Source: Caldinitratiruptor microaerophilus
GTDB lineage: Bacteria; Bacillota; Sulfobacillia; Symbiobacteriales; ZC4RG38
Length of the DNA stretch: 64,000 bases
Assembly (NCBI RefSeq): GCF_025999835.1
Contig: NZ_AP025628.1
Location: 992,001 to 1,056,000 of the forward strand
Reading direction: 5' to 3'
Shown here: positions 1 through 8,205 of the stretch, piece after piece
How the letters are laid out: each line of letters opens with the position of its first letter
How positions within the stretch are numbered: the stretch's first letter is position 1
Position numbers and translations under genes: made by a program
The notes under the pieces: generated by a model
The model's database searches: none
What the model was told of the DNA's origin: nothing
The model's input: the letters and a program-made list of their open reading frames with translations, nothing else

Positions 1-573
1 GAGGGATTGGCCGTGCTGGCGGGCGACGCCCTCCTCACCCTGGCCTTCGAGGTCATGGCGGGGCTCGAGGGCGACCCGCGCGTCGGCCCCGGGCGGGCGA
101 TCCGCGCCGTGGCGGAACTGGCCCGCGCGGCCGGGCCGGCCGGCATGGTCGGCGGCCAGGTGCTGGACCTGGAATGGGAGGGGCGGGACGCGCCGGTGGC
201 CGTCCTGGAGGATCTCGACCGGCGGAAGACGGGGGCGCTCATCGCCGGCAGCCTCCGGATCGGCGCCATCGTCGCCGGGGCCAGCCCCGCCCAGGAGCAG
301 GCCCTGACGGCGTACGGGCTGCACCTGGGACTGGCCTTCCAGATCCAGGACGATATACTGGACGTGGTGGGCGATCCGGCCGTGCTGGGCAAGCAGGCCG
401 GGTCGGACGAGCGGCAGGCCAAGTCGACCTACGTGCGGGCGCTGGGCCTGGAGGGCGCGCGGGCGCGCGCCCGGGCGGCCGCGCAGGCCGCCACCGAGGC
501 GCTGGCCCCCCTCGGGCCGGGCGCCCGGGTCCTGGCCGAGCTGGCGGCCTACGTGATCGAACGGGAGCGCTGA
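1..573 (+). CDS. ispA: Polyprenyl (farnesyl/geranylgeranyl) diphosphate synthase, 3' part
   Basis: This is the C-terminal part (about 190 codons) of a trans-isoprenyl diphosphate synthase; the frame is open at base 1, so the 5' end lies outside the window. These cytosolic enzymes condense isopentenyl diphosphate with allylic diphosphates. The visible part carries the second aspartate-rich motif (DDILDVVGD near residue 117) that binds magnesium and diphosphate, and the family segment [16 protein letters not shown] after it. The first aspartate-rich motif should lie upstream. Only 4 bases separate its stop from dxs, the usual ispA-dxs coupling in spore formers. The exact chain length made cannot be told. 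Confidence 0.9.
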   Translation, partial: EGLAVLAGDALLTLAFEVMAGLEGDPRVGPGRAIRAVAELARAAGPAGMVGGQVLDLEWEGRDAPVAVLEDLDRRKTGALIAGSLRIGAIVAGASPAQEQALTAYGLHLGLAFQIQDDILDVVGDPAVLGKQAGSDERQAKSTYVRALGLEGARARARAAAQAATEALAPLGPGARVLAELAAYVIERER

Positions 574-577
574 GGCC

Positions 578-2509
578 ATGCTGCTGGAGGGCATACGAGG
601 CCCCGAGGACCTGCGGGGCCTGAGTGTCCCGGAACTGGAACGCCTGGCCGGCGAGATCCGGCAGGTCGTGGTGGAGACGGTGGCCCGGACCGGTGGCCAC
701 CTCGCCCCCAACCTGGGGGTGGTGGAGCTCACCCTGGCGCTGCACACCGTCTTCTCGAGCCCGCAGGACAAGATCCTCTGGGACGTGAGCCACCAGAGCT
801 ACCCGCACAAGCTCGTGACGGGGCGCCTGCCGCTCTTCCACACGCTGCGCCAGGTGGGCGGACTGGCGGGGTACACCCACCCCGCGGAGAGCCCCCACGA
901 CCACTTCCACTGGGGCCACGCGTCCACGGCGCTGTCGGCGGCCATCGGCCTGGCGAAGGCGCGCGACCTGGCGGGGGAGACCTACGACGTGGTGGCCGTG
1001 GTGGGCGACGGGGCGCTCACCGGCGGCATGGCCTTCGAGGCGCTGGACCACGGCGGCCACGACAAGACCCGCGTGATCGTGGTCCTGAACGACAACTCCA
1101 TGTCGATCTCCCCGAACGTGGGCGGGATCAGCCAGCTCCTCGCCCGAATCCGCACCGGGCCGCACTACCAGGCCCTGAAGCAGCAGGCCGCCGAGGTCCT
1201 CAAGGGCCTGCCGGTGTTCGGCCCCCAGGCCTTCGACGTGGTCGACCGCATGAAGGAGGGGGTCAAGCACCTCCTGCTGCCCACGATGTTCTTCGAGGAC
1301 CTGGGCTGGACGTACCTGGGTCCGGTCGACGGCCACAACCTCACGGCGCTCCAGGCGGCGCTCCGGCAGGCCCGGAGCCTCCGGGAGCCGGTGGTGGTGC
1401 ACGTCGTCACCACCAAGGGGAAGGGCATCCCCTACGCGGAGGAGCTCCCGGACAAGTACCACGGCGGCGGTCCCTTCGACATCGCCACCGGCAGGTTCCT
1501 GCCCGGGGCGACGACGTACAGCGAGGTCTTCGGCAACACGATGGTCCGGATCGCCCGGGAAGACCCGGACGTGGTGGCCATCACCGCCGCCATGCCCGGC
1601 GGGACCGGGCTGAGCCGGTTCGCCCGGGAGTTCCCGGACCGCTTCTTCGACGTGGGGATCGCCGAGCAGCACGCGGCAGCCTTCGCCGCCGGCCTGGCCA
1701 AGGGCGGGAAGAAGCCGGTCTTCGCCGTGTACTCCACCTTCCTGCAGCGGGCCTACGACCAGGTCATCCACGACGTGGCCCTCCAGGGGTTGCCCGTGGT
1801 GTTCGCCATCGACCGGGCCGGCCTCGTGGAGGACGGCGCCACCCACCAGGGCGTGTTCGACGTCGCCTACCTGCGGTGCGTGCCCGGGATCGTGGTCGGG
1901 GCACCCCGGGATGAGAACGAACTCCAGCACATGCTGTACACGGGGATCCGGTACCGGGGCGGGCCCTTCGCGCTGCGGTACCCGCGCGGCAAGGCGCAGG
2001 GCGTGCCGCTCGACGCGGAGCTGAGGGAACTGCCGATCGGCAAGGGCGAGGTGCTGCGGCCCGGCCGGGACGCGGCCGTGCTCGCGCTCGGCGTCTGGGC
2101 GCCCGCCGCCCTGGCGGCGGCCCGAGCGCTGGAGGCCGAGGGCCTGGACGTGATGGTGGCCGACGCCCGCTGGGTGAAGCCCCTGGACCTCGACCTCGTG
2201 CGGGAGGCCGCCGCCACGGGGCGGATCGTCACGGTCGAGGAGGCGGCCCTGGCGGGGGGCTTCGGGTCCGCGGTGCTCGAGGCCCTGGCCGACCTCGGGC
2301 TGAGCGGGGTCGAGGTGCGCCGCCTCGGGGTGCCGGACCGCTTCGTCCCCCACGGCCGGCCTGCCCACTACCTGGAGGAGATCGGACTGAGCGCCGAGGG
2401 CATCGCGGCGGCGGTCCGGGACGTCGTGCTCGCAGGTCGGCGCCAGATGCCGGCACGGCGCCCCGGGGCGCGGAGCCGCGTCGCGGCGCACCGGTCGGGC
2501 GGGGCGTGA
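578..2509 (+). CDS. dxs: 1-deoxy-D-xylulose-5-phosphate synthase
   Basis: The 643-residue product matches the family length (about 620-640). Dxs joins pyruvate and glyceraldehyde 3-phosphate with thiamine diphosphate, the first step of the MEP isoprenoid pathway. The thiamine-diphosphate motif GDGALTGG lies near residue 142 with the NDNSMSIS segment after it, and the transketolase-type DVGIAEQHA catalytic segment near residue 357. The ATG at 578 begins 4 bases after the preceding stop, so the two genes are translationally linked. The last 20 or so residues are Arg/Pro-rich and probably a lineage-specific tail. Confidence 0.96.
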   Translation: MLLEGIRGPEDLRGLSVPELERLAGEIRQVVVETVARTGGHLAPNLGVVELTLALHTVFSSPQDKILWDVSHQSYPHKLVTGRLPLFHTLRQVGGLAGYTHPAESPHDHFHWGHASTALSAAIGLAKARDLAGETYDVVAVVGDGALTGGMAFEALDHGGHDKTRVIVVLNDNSMSISPNVGGISQLLARIRTGPHYQALKQQAAEVLKGLPVFGPQAFDVVDRMKEGVKHLLLPTMFFEDLGWTYLGPVDGHNLTALQAALRQARSLREPVVVHVVTTKGKGIPYAEELPDKYHGGGPFDIATGRFLPGATTYSEVFGNTMVRIAREDPDVVAITAAMPGGTGLSRFAREFPDRFFDVGIAEQHAAAFAAGLAKGGKKPVFAVYSTFLQRAYDQVIHDVALQGLPVVFAIDRAGLVEDGATHQGVFDVAYLRCVPGIVVGAPRDENELQHMLYTGIRYRGGPFALRYPRGKAQGVPLDAELRELPIGKGEVLRPGRDAAVLALGVWAPAALAAARALEAEGLDVMVADARWVKPLDLDLVREAAATGRIVTVEEAALAGGFGSAVLEALADLGLSGVEVRRLGVPDRFVPHGRPAHYLEEIGLSAEGIAAAVRDVVLAGRRQMPARRPGARSRVAAHRSGGA

Positions 2510-2929
2510 GGGACTCGGGCGAGACGGAACCGTCCCCCCGAACCCGAACCGACGGACAGCCGGCGCGGACCGGTTCCGGCTGGTGGGACACCGTCACTCG
2601 GGGTGGCACGAAACGCACGGCATGACAGGCGAGACCCCGGTTCGAGTGTCAAGGTTTGCGTTTTGCTGCCCCTGCGGAGGCGCAAGGTCGGGCAGAAGAG
2701 GACGACCGGCGTTGCGAGGTCAACGCGATCGGGGCGTTATGTCAACGGGAAAGGTCGAAGCGACCGGCCCAAACGCAATACTTGAGAGGCGACGGCCGCG
2801 TTTGCCGCGCAACCTTTGCGGATCGCAGGGCGGCCACACCATGTAACAAAAAGATATCGGTATGATCACACGGCTCCACGAGTGACACGCTGTACCTGGA
2901 CTCACCCCACACTGCGCACGCTGCACAGG
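2510..2929. other. Intergenic region upstream of the sigma-54 activator
   Basis: No gene is supported here. The part from about 2640 is less GC-rich than its surroundings. A possible -10 hexamer TATGAT lies at 2861-2866 with no good -35 partner. A short inverted repeat GGTCG/CGACC lies near 2755-2767. It probably holds the promoter of the regulator gene. Confidence 0.4.
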
Positions 2930-4468
2930 ATGAAGACCCGGAAGATCGCCCGGGGGTTGACCCCCGGGCTTCGTGCGTTCCCAGGGGGGGTACTGGTGGT
3001 CCGCGGTGGAGATCTTCTGGGGGCCGCCGCGCGTGGGTTCGCCCAGCTGGCCGAGGTCGTTTGGGGCACCCCCGTGGTGATCGTGCTGGCGGATCGCCGG
3101 GGGAGAGTGGTGTGCCAGGCCGGCGGAGAGGGCGGGGTGGGGACGCGGTCTCTCCACCTGGACCCCGCGTGGGAGAGCGTTGTACGCGTCCTGCCCCGGG
3201 TGCTCGGAGAGGTGGAGAACCGGACCGCGCTCTGGGTGGAGGTGGGACCTGAAGGCGCCGGCTGGGCGGTGGCCGCCCTGCGAGATCCCGGCGGGGAGGT
3301 GGCCGGGGTGGTCGGCGTTCAGGGGCGGGACGGCGTCACCGGCCGGGCGACCGCCATGTGCCTGGCCGGGATCGCGGCCCGAGCACTGGCGGCGGTCCCC
3401 GGCGGGGCCGGAGCGGCGGCGCCGGTGGCGGCGACCCGACCCGGCAGGGGGGCCGCAGCGCGGTACACGTTCGACGACCTCGTGGGCCGGAGTCCGGCGT
3501 TCCTCCGGGCCGTCGGGCTTGCGCGCGCCGCCAGCCGGGTGGAGGCCAACGTGCTCCTGGAGGGCGAGAGCGGAACCGGGAAGGAGCTGTTCGCGCAGGC
3601 CATCCACCGGGCCAGCCGGCGCGGCGGCGGCCCGTTCGTCGCCATCAACTGTGCAGCGATCCCGCGAGAGCTCATCGCCAGCGAGCTGTTCGGCTATGCG
3701 GCCGGTGCCTTCACCGGCGCCAGGCCGGGGGGAAACCCCGGCGCCTTCGAGGCGGCGAGCGGCGGGACGCTCTTCCTGGACGAAGTCGGCGAGATGCCGG
3801 TGGATCTCCAGGCGGCGCTCCTCCGGGTGCTGGAGGAGCGGGCGGTGGTGCGCGTCGGGAGCCGGACCCCGGTGCCCGTCGACGTGCGGGTGATCGCCGC
3901 CACCAACCGCAACCTCGAGCAGGAGGTCCGCCGCGGCCGCTTCCGGCTCGACCTCTTCTTCCGCCTCAACGTGATCCACATCGTCCTTCCGCCGTTGCGG
4001 GAGCGCCGGGAGGACATCCCACTCCTGGTGCGCCACTTTCTCGCCGGCTTTGCCCCGCCCGGGGCGCTCCCCTCCGAGCCGGGGCCTGAGGTGGCCGCGG
4101 CCCTGGCTGCCCGGGACTGGCCGGGGAACGTGCGCGAGCTCCGCAACGTGGTGGAGCGCGCCGTGCTCCTGGGAGGGCCGAATCCCTCGCCGGACGACTT
4201 TCGCCTCGCGCTCGGGGCCGGACCGGGAGCCGGGCCGTCGCCGGAGGCAGGGCAGCGGGAGTCCGAGCGTGAGCGGCTGCGCGCGGTCCTCGAGGCTACC
4301 GGTGGCAACCGGGTCCGCGCGGCGGCGCTCCTGGGCATCGCCCGCAGCACCCTCTACAGGCGGATGAGCCGGCTGGGTCTGGCCGGCGAGGCGGGGCCCC
4401 GCGGGCCAGGTGTGGATTTCGCGGCGCGCCGGGTCCGGCGTCCCGACGATGTCACCGGCGGCCGTTGA
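2930..4468 (+). CDS. Sigma-54-dependent transcriptional activator (NtrC/PspF type)
   Basis: About 512 residues if the ATG at 2930 is used. The N-terminal 170 residues look like a GAF-type sensory domain; the centre is an AAA+ sigma-54 activator domain with Walker A GESGTGKE, the sigma-54 contact loop GAFTGA and Walker B region LFLDEVGE; the C-terminus carries a Fis-type helix-turn-helix ([21 protein letters not shown]). It ends just upstream of a palindrome and a consensus sigma-54 promoter in front of the amidase gene, so it most likely controls that operon. The start is uncertain: ATG 2930 has a poorly spaced SD, and GTG 2996 follows an AGGGGGG run. A perfect 9-bp stem at 2948-2969 would be coding with the first start and 5' leader with the second. 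Confidence 0.9.
   Translation: MKTRKIARGLTPGLRAFPGGVLVVRGGDLLGAAARGFAQLAEVVWGTPVVIVLADRRGRVVCQAGGEGGVGTRSLHLDPAWESVVRVLPRVLGEVENRTALWVEVGPEGAGWAVAALRDPGGEVAGVVGVQGRDGVTGRATAMCLAGIAARALAAVPGGAGAAAPVAATRPGRGAAARYTFDDLVGRSPAFLRAVGLARAASRVEANVLLEGESGTGKELFAQAIHRASRRGGGPFVAINCAAIPRELIASELFGYAAGAFTGARPGGNPGAFEAASGGTLFLDEVGEMPVDLQAALLRVLEERAVVRVGSRTPVPVDVRVIAATNRNLEQEVRRGRFRLDLFFRLNVIHIVLPPLRERREDIPLLVRHFLAGFAPPGALPSEPGPEVAAALAARDWPGNVRELRNVVERAVLLGGPNPSPDDFRLALGAGPGAGPSPEAGQRESERERLRAVLEATGGNRVRAAALLGIARSTLYRRMSRLGLAGEAGPRGPGVDFAARRVRRPDDVTGGR
2948..2969 (+). promoter_or_regulatory. Perfect 9-bp hairpin near the start of the activator gene
   Basis: GCCCGGGGG, loop TTGA, CCCCCGGGC. It sits 27 bases upstream of the alternative GTG start at 2996 and could affect translation of the regulator. 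No U-tract follows, so it is not a terminator. Confidence 0.4.
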
Positions 4469-4494
4469 TCCATGACCGATGTCGCGCGGCACCG

Positions 4495-4523
4495 CTGTCC
4501 CGCGGGACAGGTCGTCGGGACAG
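4495..4523. promoter_or_regulatory. Palindromic upstream activator site for the amidase operon
   Basis: CTGTCCCGCGGGACAG (4495-4510) is a perfect 16-bp palindrome, and a further half site CGGGACAG follows at 4516-4523. It lies about 65-80 bp upstream of the -24 element of the sigma-54 promoter, the usual place for an NtrC-type activator site, and right after the activator gene. Confidence 0.65.
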
Positions 4524-4574
4524 CCGGCCCGGGGAAAGCCCCGGGGCTGCGGGTTCTGCCGGCCGCCCCCGACG

Positions 4575-4590
4575 TGGCACGGGACTTGCT
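4575..4590 (+). promoter_or_regulatory. Sigma-54 (-24/-12) promoter of the amidase operon
   Basis: TGGCACGGGACTTGCT matches the sigma-54 consensus TGGCAC-N5-TTGCW exactly. Transcription should begin near 4602, which leaves a leader of about 50 bases before the amidase ATG at 4652 and argues against the upstream in-frame ATG at 4472. Confidence 0.85.
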
Positions 4591-4651
4591 GCGAGAAACC
4601 CCCGGCCGGCGGCAGGTGCCGCCGGGAGCACAGAGCCGGAGGGTGATGCAC

Positions 4652-5626
4652 ATGCCGGTGGGTACCATCTCCTCGTCGCGCGACACGGTCGGCGTTGCGG
4701 TGGTGAATTACCGGGTTCCGGTGGTGGAGAGCAAGGCGGAAGTCCTGGAGAACTGCAAGCGCATCGCCAGCTTCATCGATGGCGCCAAGCGGGGCTACCC
4801 CGGTCTGGACCTCATCATCTTCCCGGAGTACAGCACGCAGGGATTCCACCCCACCAGGTGGCTGGAGCTGAGCACCACGGTGCCGGGGCCGGAGACCGAC
4901 ATCTTTGCCGAAGCCTGCCGGCGCAACAAGGTCTGGGGCATCTTCTCGATCACGGGGGAACTCAACCCGAAGGGAAACCCGTGGAACTCGCTCGTCATGA
5001 TCAACGACCGCGGCGAGATCGTGATGAACTACCACAAGATCCACCCGTGGGTGCCTCAGGAGCCGTGGTACCCGGGGAGCGAAGTCCTGGTCGTCGAGGG
5101 GCCCAAGGGTCTCAAGGTCGCCGGCACCATCTGCTACGACTGCAACCAGCCGGAGATCGTGCGCGAGGCGGTGATGAAGGGCGCCGAGCTCGTTGTCCGG
5201 ATCCAGGGCTACATGCACCCGACCAGCCTGCAGCAGAAGCTGATCTCGCAGGTCCGCGCCTGGGAGAACCTCACGTACTTTGCCGTCGCGAACATGGCGG
5301 GACGTGATCTGGTCTACTCGTACTTCGGCGGGTCGAACATCGTGAACTTCGATGGCACCGTGCTCGCCGAGTGCGGCCAGACGCCTGACGAGGTGACCTA
5401 CGCCCTGCTCTCGCTCTCGGCGATCCGGGACGCCCGCCGGAACTGGACGGCGGAGAACCACCTCTTCAACATCACCCACCGGGGGTACACGGCCGTGCAG
5501 GACGGGGTGGCCGAGTGCCCGTACGAGTTCTACCGGACCTGGGTCACCGACCCGGCCAAGGCGCGCCAGATGTCCGAGCGGCTCACCCGGAGCACGGTCC
5601 AGCCGGAGGAGCACGCGGCCGACTGA
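4652..5626 (+). CDS. amiE: Aliphatic amidase (AmiE/AmiF nitrilase superfamily)
   Basis: 324 residues; the start at 4652 is chosen because GGAGGG lies 8 bases upstream and the sigma-54 promoter lies inside the longer open frame. The enzyme hydrolyses short aliphatic amides (or formamide) to the acid and ammonia in the cytosol. The Glu-Lys-Cys triad of the nitrilase superfamily is visible: Glu in FPEYST, Lys in YHKIHPW and Cys in TICYDCNQPE. The family signatures SRDTVGVAVVNYRVP, VRIQGYMHP and NHLFNITHRGYT are present. The length is slightly below AmiE (about 345) and AmiF (about 334); sequence alone does not separate acetamide from formamide preference. It is the first gene of an operon with a GcvH-like protein and an AmiS-type channel. 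Confidence 0.92.
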   Translation: MPVGTISSSRDTVGVAVVNYRVPVVESKAEVLENCKRIASFIDGAKRGYPGLDLIIFPEYSTQGFHPTRWLELSTTVPGPETDIFAEACRRNKVWGIFSITGELNPKGNPWNSLVMINDRGEIVMNYHKIHPWVPQEPWYPGSEVLVVEGPKGLKVAGTICYDCNQPEIVREAVMKGAELVVRIQGYMHPTSLQQKLISQVRAWENLTYFAVANMAGRDLVYSYFGGSNIVNFDGTVLAECGQTPDEVTYALLSLSAIRDARRNWTAENHLFNITHRGYTAVQDGVAECPYEFYRTWVTDPAKARQMSERLTRSTVQPEEHAAD

Positions 5627-5649
5627 GCGGGCGCCGCTCGAGGCGGCGG

Positions 5650-5680
5650 GGGAGGCCGCCCTCCACCGGGGCGGCCTCCC
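5650..5680 (+). terminator. Hairpin after the amidase gene
   Basis: An 11-bp perfect stem, GGGAGGCCGCC / GGCGGCCTCCC, with a 9-base loop. There is no U-tract, so it may be a processing or attenuation hairpin between the amidase and the following gene rather than a full terminator. Confidence 0.5.
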
Positions 5681-5698
5681 GCATGCGGGGGTGAGCCG

Positions 5699-6106
5699 GT
5701 GTACCCGGACGACCGCCGCTACACCCATGACCACGTGTGGGCCCGCCGGGAGAACGGCGGCTGGCGCGTGGGGATCAGCGAGCACCTCGCCCGCCAGCTG
5801 ACGTGGGTGACGGCGGTCCGGTTGCCGCGGCAGGGTACCCACGTGGAGCGCGCACAGGACCTGGCCTCGATCGAGGCCACGAAGGTGACCTGGAGCGTGC
5901 CGGCGCCCTTCGCCGGCCGGGTTCTCTCCGTCAACGCTCCCCTTTCGCACCGCCTGGAGCGCATGCAGGATCTGAAGCGTGACCCGTACGGCGAGGGATG
6001 GCTGGTCGTGCTGGTTCCGGACGATCCGGGCGACCCGGAGCGGCTCCTGGACGCATCCGCCTACGCGGTCCACGCGGCAGGGTCGGACGGGGGTTTCCCC
6101 GGCTGA
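5699..6106 (+). CDS. Glycine cleavage H-like lipoyl carrier protein
   Basis: 135 residues, GTG start. The whole length follows the GcvH pattern: YTHDHVWARRENGGWRVGIS at the start, then a lipoyl-lysine loop LASIEATKVTW (the Lys would carry lipoate), SVPAPFAGRVLSVN and DPYGEGWLVVL. True GcvH shuttles the aminomethyl group in glycine cleavage, but no gcvT or gcvP is near. Instead it lies between an amidase and an amide channel. It may be a stand-alone lipoyl carrier with another partner, like the lipoate-binding proteins known from sulfur oxidation. The fold is clear; the role here is unknown. Confidence 0.8.
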   Translation: MYPDDRRYTHDHVWARRENGGWRVGISEHLARQLTWVTAVRLPRQGTHVERAQDLASIEATKVTWSVPAPFAGRVLSVNAPLSHRLERMQDLKRDPYGEGWLVVLVPDDPGDPERLLDASAYAVHAAGSDGGFPG

Positions 6107-6137
6107 GCGCGCCGGGGACACGGATGGAGGTGTCGAT

Positions 6138-6638
6138 GTGCTGGGGCTGGGGCTTCTTTACGTGGGGGCGGTGCTCTTCCTGAACGCGCTCTCCCTCCTC
6201 GGGCGGGTTTCCGCCCGCGGGGCGTCCGTCATGAACTTCTTCACCGGCGTGCTCACCTTCATCATCGCCATGTACACCGCGCTGGCGCGGCCGGCCGGCG
6301 ACGCTTCCTACTTCGCGGCCGCGCAGACGCTCCTGTTCTCGTTCACCTATCTGTGGGTCGCGATCAACGGGTACTTCGAGGTGGAGGACGGGTCGGCGCT
6401 GGGGTGGTACTGCCTCTTCGTCGCCGCGGTGACGGTTCCCACGGCGGCCCTCACGTTCGCGGCGGGGGACCTTCGCTTCGGCCTCATCTGGCTGGCCTGG
6501 GGATTCCTCTGGTTCCTGTTCTGGCTGCTCCTGGCCCTGAAGCGCAACCTCGCGAGGTTCACCGCCTACGTCACGCTGGCCGAGGCCGTCCTCACCTGCA
6601 TGGTGCCGGGCTTTCTGATCCTGACCGGGAGGTGGTGA
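6138..6638 (+). CDS. amiS: AmiS/UreI-family amide or urea channel
   Basis: 166 residues from a GTG start that has GGAGG 7 bases upstream. The protein is almost entirely hydrophobic, with about six membrane segments starting LGLGLLYVGAVLFLNALSLLG and ending at LTCMVPGFLILTG, which fits the AmiS/UreI family of passive amide or urea channels. The segments FSFTYLWVAINGYF and LIWLAWGFLWFLFWLLLALKR are family-like. It would bring short amides to the upstream cytosolic amidase. The longer open frame upstream of 6138 overlaps the GcvH-like gene and has no matching sequence character. Confidence 0.88.
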   Translation: MLGLGLLYVGAVLFLNALSLLGRVSARGASVMNFFTGVLTFIIAMYTALARPAGDASYFAAAQTLLFSFTYLWVAINGYFEVEDGSALGWYCLFVAAVTVPTAALTFAAGDLRFGLIWLAWGFLWFLFWLLLALKRNLARFTAYVTLAEAVLTCMVPGFLILTGRW

Positions 6639-6733
6639 GGCGCCGGGACGAGGCGGCGGGCGCGTGACAGTGCGCTTCCGGACGGGATACACTGGGGCGA
6701 GGACACCACGGATTCCTGGGAGCGCGTCCGATC

Positions 6734-7720
6734 ATGCGCGTCCGCTGCCTGGGGTGCGGACAGGTCTACTGGATTCCCCGGCCGTACGTCGCGGACGCCT
6801 GCCCACGGTGCGGGACGTACGTGTACGAGAGGTTCCCCGCCGGCCGGGCAGGCGCTGCGCGGCCCGGGAGCGCGGGGGCTGTGGCCGGTGGCGGCCGCGG
6901 CCAGTTGCGGGTGATCCCGGGCGCTTCGGGCTCGGCAGGCGGTGCAGAGACGCACCGCCAGCGTCTCGACCGCGCCCTGGTCGAGCGCGGCCTGTACCCC
7001 AGCCGCGAGCGGGCGCAGCAGGCCGTGCGGGCCGGACTGGTCACGGTGAACGGCCGTGTGCTCACGCGCCCGGCCGAGCCGGTGGGGGCGGAGGACCGGA
7101 TCGAGGTCCACGGCGACCCCGTGGGTTACGTGAGCCGCGGCGCCCTCAAGCTGGCGGCGGCGCTGGACCACTGGCACATCGACCCGGCCGGGCTCGTCTG
7201 CCTGGACGTGGGGGCATCGACGGGGGGATTCACGGAGGTCCTCCTCCGCCGGGGTGCGGCGCGGGTGTACGCGGTCGACGTCGGGCACGGGCAGCTGCAT
7301 CCCCGGCTGCGCGCGGATCCCCGGGTGGTCGCGATGGAGGGGACGGACGTGCGCGCGCTCGCCGCCCTGCCGGGGCCGCCGCCTGCGCTGGTCACGGTGG
7401 ACGTGTCCTTCATCTCGCTGACTCACGTGCTGCCGCACCTCCTCCGCCTGGCGCCGGGCGCCCCCGTCGTCGCACTCGTCAAGCCCCAGTTCGAGGTCGG
7501 ACGGGGGCGGGTCGGCAAGGGTGGGGTCGTCCGGGACGAGGCCGCGCGGCGGGCGGCGCTCGAGCGGGTGCTGGCGGCCGCCGCCGCCCTGGGCTACCGG
7601 CCCGAGGCGCCGATCCCGTCCCCTGTCCCCGGCGGCGACGGGAACGTGGAGTTCCTCGCCCTCTTTCGTCCCCCGGAGCCGACGGATCCCGTGCCTGCGC
7701 CGATCGATCACGAACCGTGA
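6734..7720 (+). CDS. tlyA: TlyA-family rRNA (cytidine-2'-O)-methyltransferase with N-terminal zinc ribbon
   Basis: 328 residues against about 270 in typical TlyA proteins. Residues 5-27 form a CxxC-X18-CxxC zinc-ribbon pattern (CLGCG ... CPRCG) followed by a Gly/Ala-rich linker to about residue 70. After it comes an S4 RNA-binding domain (RLDRALVERGLYPSRERAQ) and an FtsJ/RrmJ-like Rossmann methylase domain (CLDVGASTGGFTEVLL for S-adenosylmethionine, VDVSFIS, LVKPQFEVGR). TlyA enzymes 2'-O-methylate 16S and 23S rRNA cytidines. Its place before nadK-argR-recN is conserved in Firmicutes, though here about 8.6 kb of other genes lie between. The ribbon extension is unusual. Confidence 0.88.
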   Translation: MRVRCLGCGQVYWIPRPYVADACPRCGTYVYERFPAGRAGAARPGSAGAVAGGGRGQLRVIPGASGSAGGAETHRQRLDRALVERGLYPSRERAQQAVRAGLVTVNGRVLTRPAEPVGAEDRIEVHGDPVGYVSRGALKLAAALDHWHIDPAGLVCLDVGASTGGFTEVLLRRGAARVYAVDVGHGQLHPRLRADPRVVAMEGTDVRALAALPGPPPALVTVDVSFISLTHVLPHLLRLAPGAPVVALVKPQFEVGRGRVGKGGVVRDEAARRAALERVLAAAAALGYRPEAPIPSPVPGGDGNVEFLALFRPPEPTDPVPAPIDHEP

Positions 7721-7776
7721 TCGTTTCAATCAGAAATCGGAAAGCCCCCTTGCATGAAAAAACCTGACAAGCAAAG

Positions 7777-7806
7777 TTGACATGGGTCCTGCGCAGATGG
7801 TACCAT
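7777..7806 (+). promoter_or_regulatory. Sigma-A promoter of the glutamate synthase leader
   Basis: A perfect -35 TTGACA (7777-7782), an 18-bp spacer and -10 TACCAT (7801-7806). Transcription from about 7813 gives a leader of roughly 380 bases before the glutamate synthase GTG. Confidence 0.7.
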
Positions 7807-8192
7807 GCGCACTAACATGAGCCTGTGTTCACAACCCGTGCCGCCTTCTTCCGACAACTGCATCCTGTGATGGAGAAGTGCGCCTGAGGGTTCCGCCGCC
7901 TGCGTGCGGGACAGCGACCGAGCGGCGCAGCCTGCCGGGGAGGGCAGGTACACCGGGTGGCCAAAAACCAGGGCGGGGAGGTTCTTCCAGGTCCGGTGGA
8001 ACCGTCCCGCCCTGGTCTCGTACGGAAGGAGGGATTGTCGGTGCGCTGCGTTCCGATCCGTACCGGCCGCACGCGCGGGAAACGCGCGCCGGCCTTCCGC
8101 ACCGGGGCGATCCCTCCTTCTTCGTGGGGGAAATCGCTCCGCGCGGCCCTGGTGAGTCCGTCCGGCACCGCCGGCCCGAAGGAGGGATCCCC
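7807..8192 (+). promoter_or_regulatory. Long structured 5' leader of glutamate synthase with competing SD/anti-SD segments
   Basis: The leader holds several hairpins: CCTGCC/GGCAGG at 7931-7948, and a long one with a 10-bp stem (7968-7977 with 8006-8015) and an inner 5-bp stem (7980-7984 with 7999-8003). The 11-mer GAAGGAGGGAT occurs twice, at 8025-8035 (SD of a short frame starting at GTG 8041) and at 8178-8188 (SD of glutamate synthase). ATCCCTCCTTC at 8110-8120 is the exact complement of both and can therefore mask only one at a time. This is the layout of a translational switch. It is an inference from complementarity; the ligand or signal is unknown. Confidence 0.6.
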
Positions 8193-8205
8193 GTGCCCGA
8201 GATGA
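8041..8205 (+). CDS. Possible 54-codon upstream leader frame overlapping glutamate synthase
   Basis: A GTG start 7 bases after the strong SD GGAAGGAGGG opens a 54-residue frame rich in Arg, Ser and Pro that stops 10 bases inside the glutamate synthase gene. Such a stop/start overlap would allow re-initiation, and ribosomes passing over 8109-8189 would open the helix that hides the second SD. The peptide itself resembles no known protein. It may be a regulatory uORF or chance. Confidence 0.35.
   Translation: MRCVPIRTGRTRGKRAPAFRTGAIPPSSWGKSLRAALVSPSGTAGPKEGSPCPR

Noticed and set aside
239-2491. A 750-codon open frame antisense to dxs
   Set aside because: Same artefact; dxs is unmistakable and the antisense product has no domain.
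2720-6121. A 1133-codon leftward open frame across the amidase region
   Set aside because: It overlaps the activator, amidase and GcvH-like genes, all with clear motifs.
7861-8040. T-box riboswitch ahead of gltB
   Set aside because: TGGAACCG and a GATGGAGAAGTG stretch recall T-box motifs, but TGGAACC is buried in a long hairpin and no convincing stem I specifier loop could be drawn.
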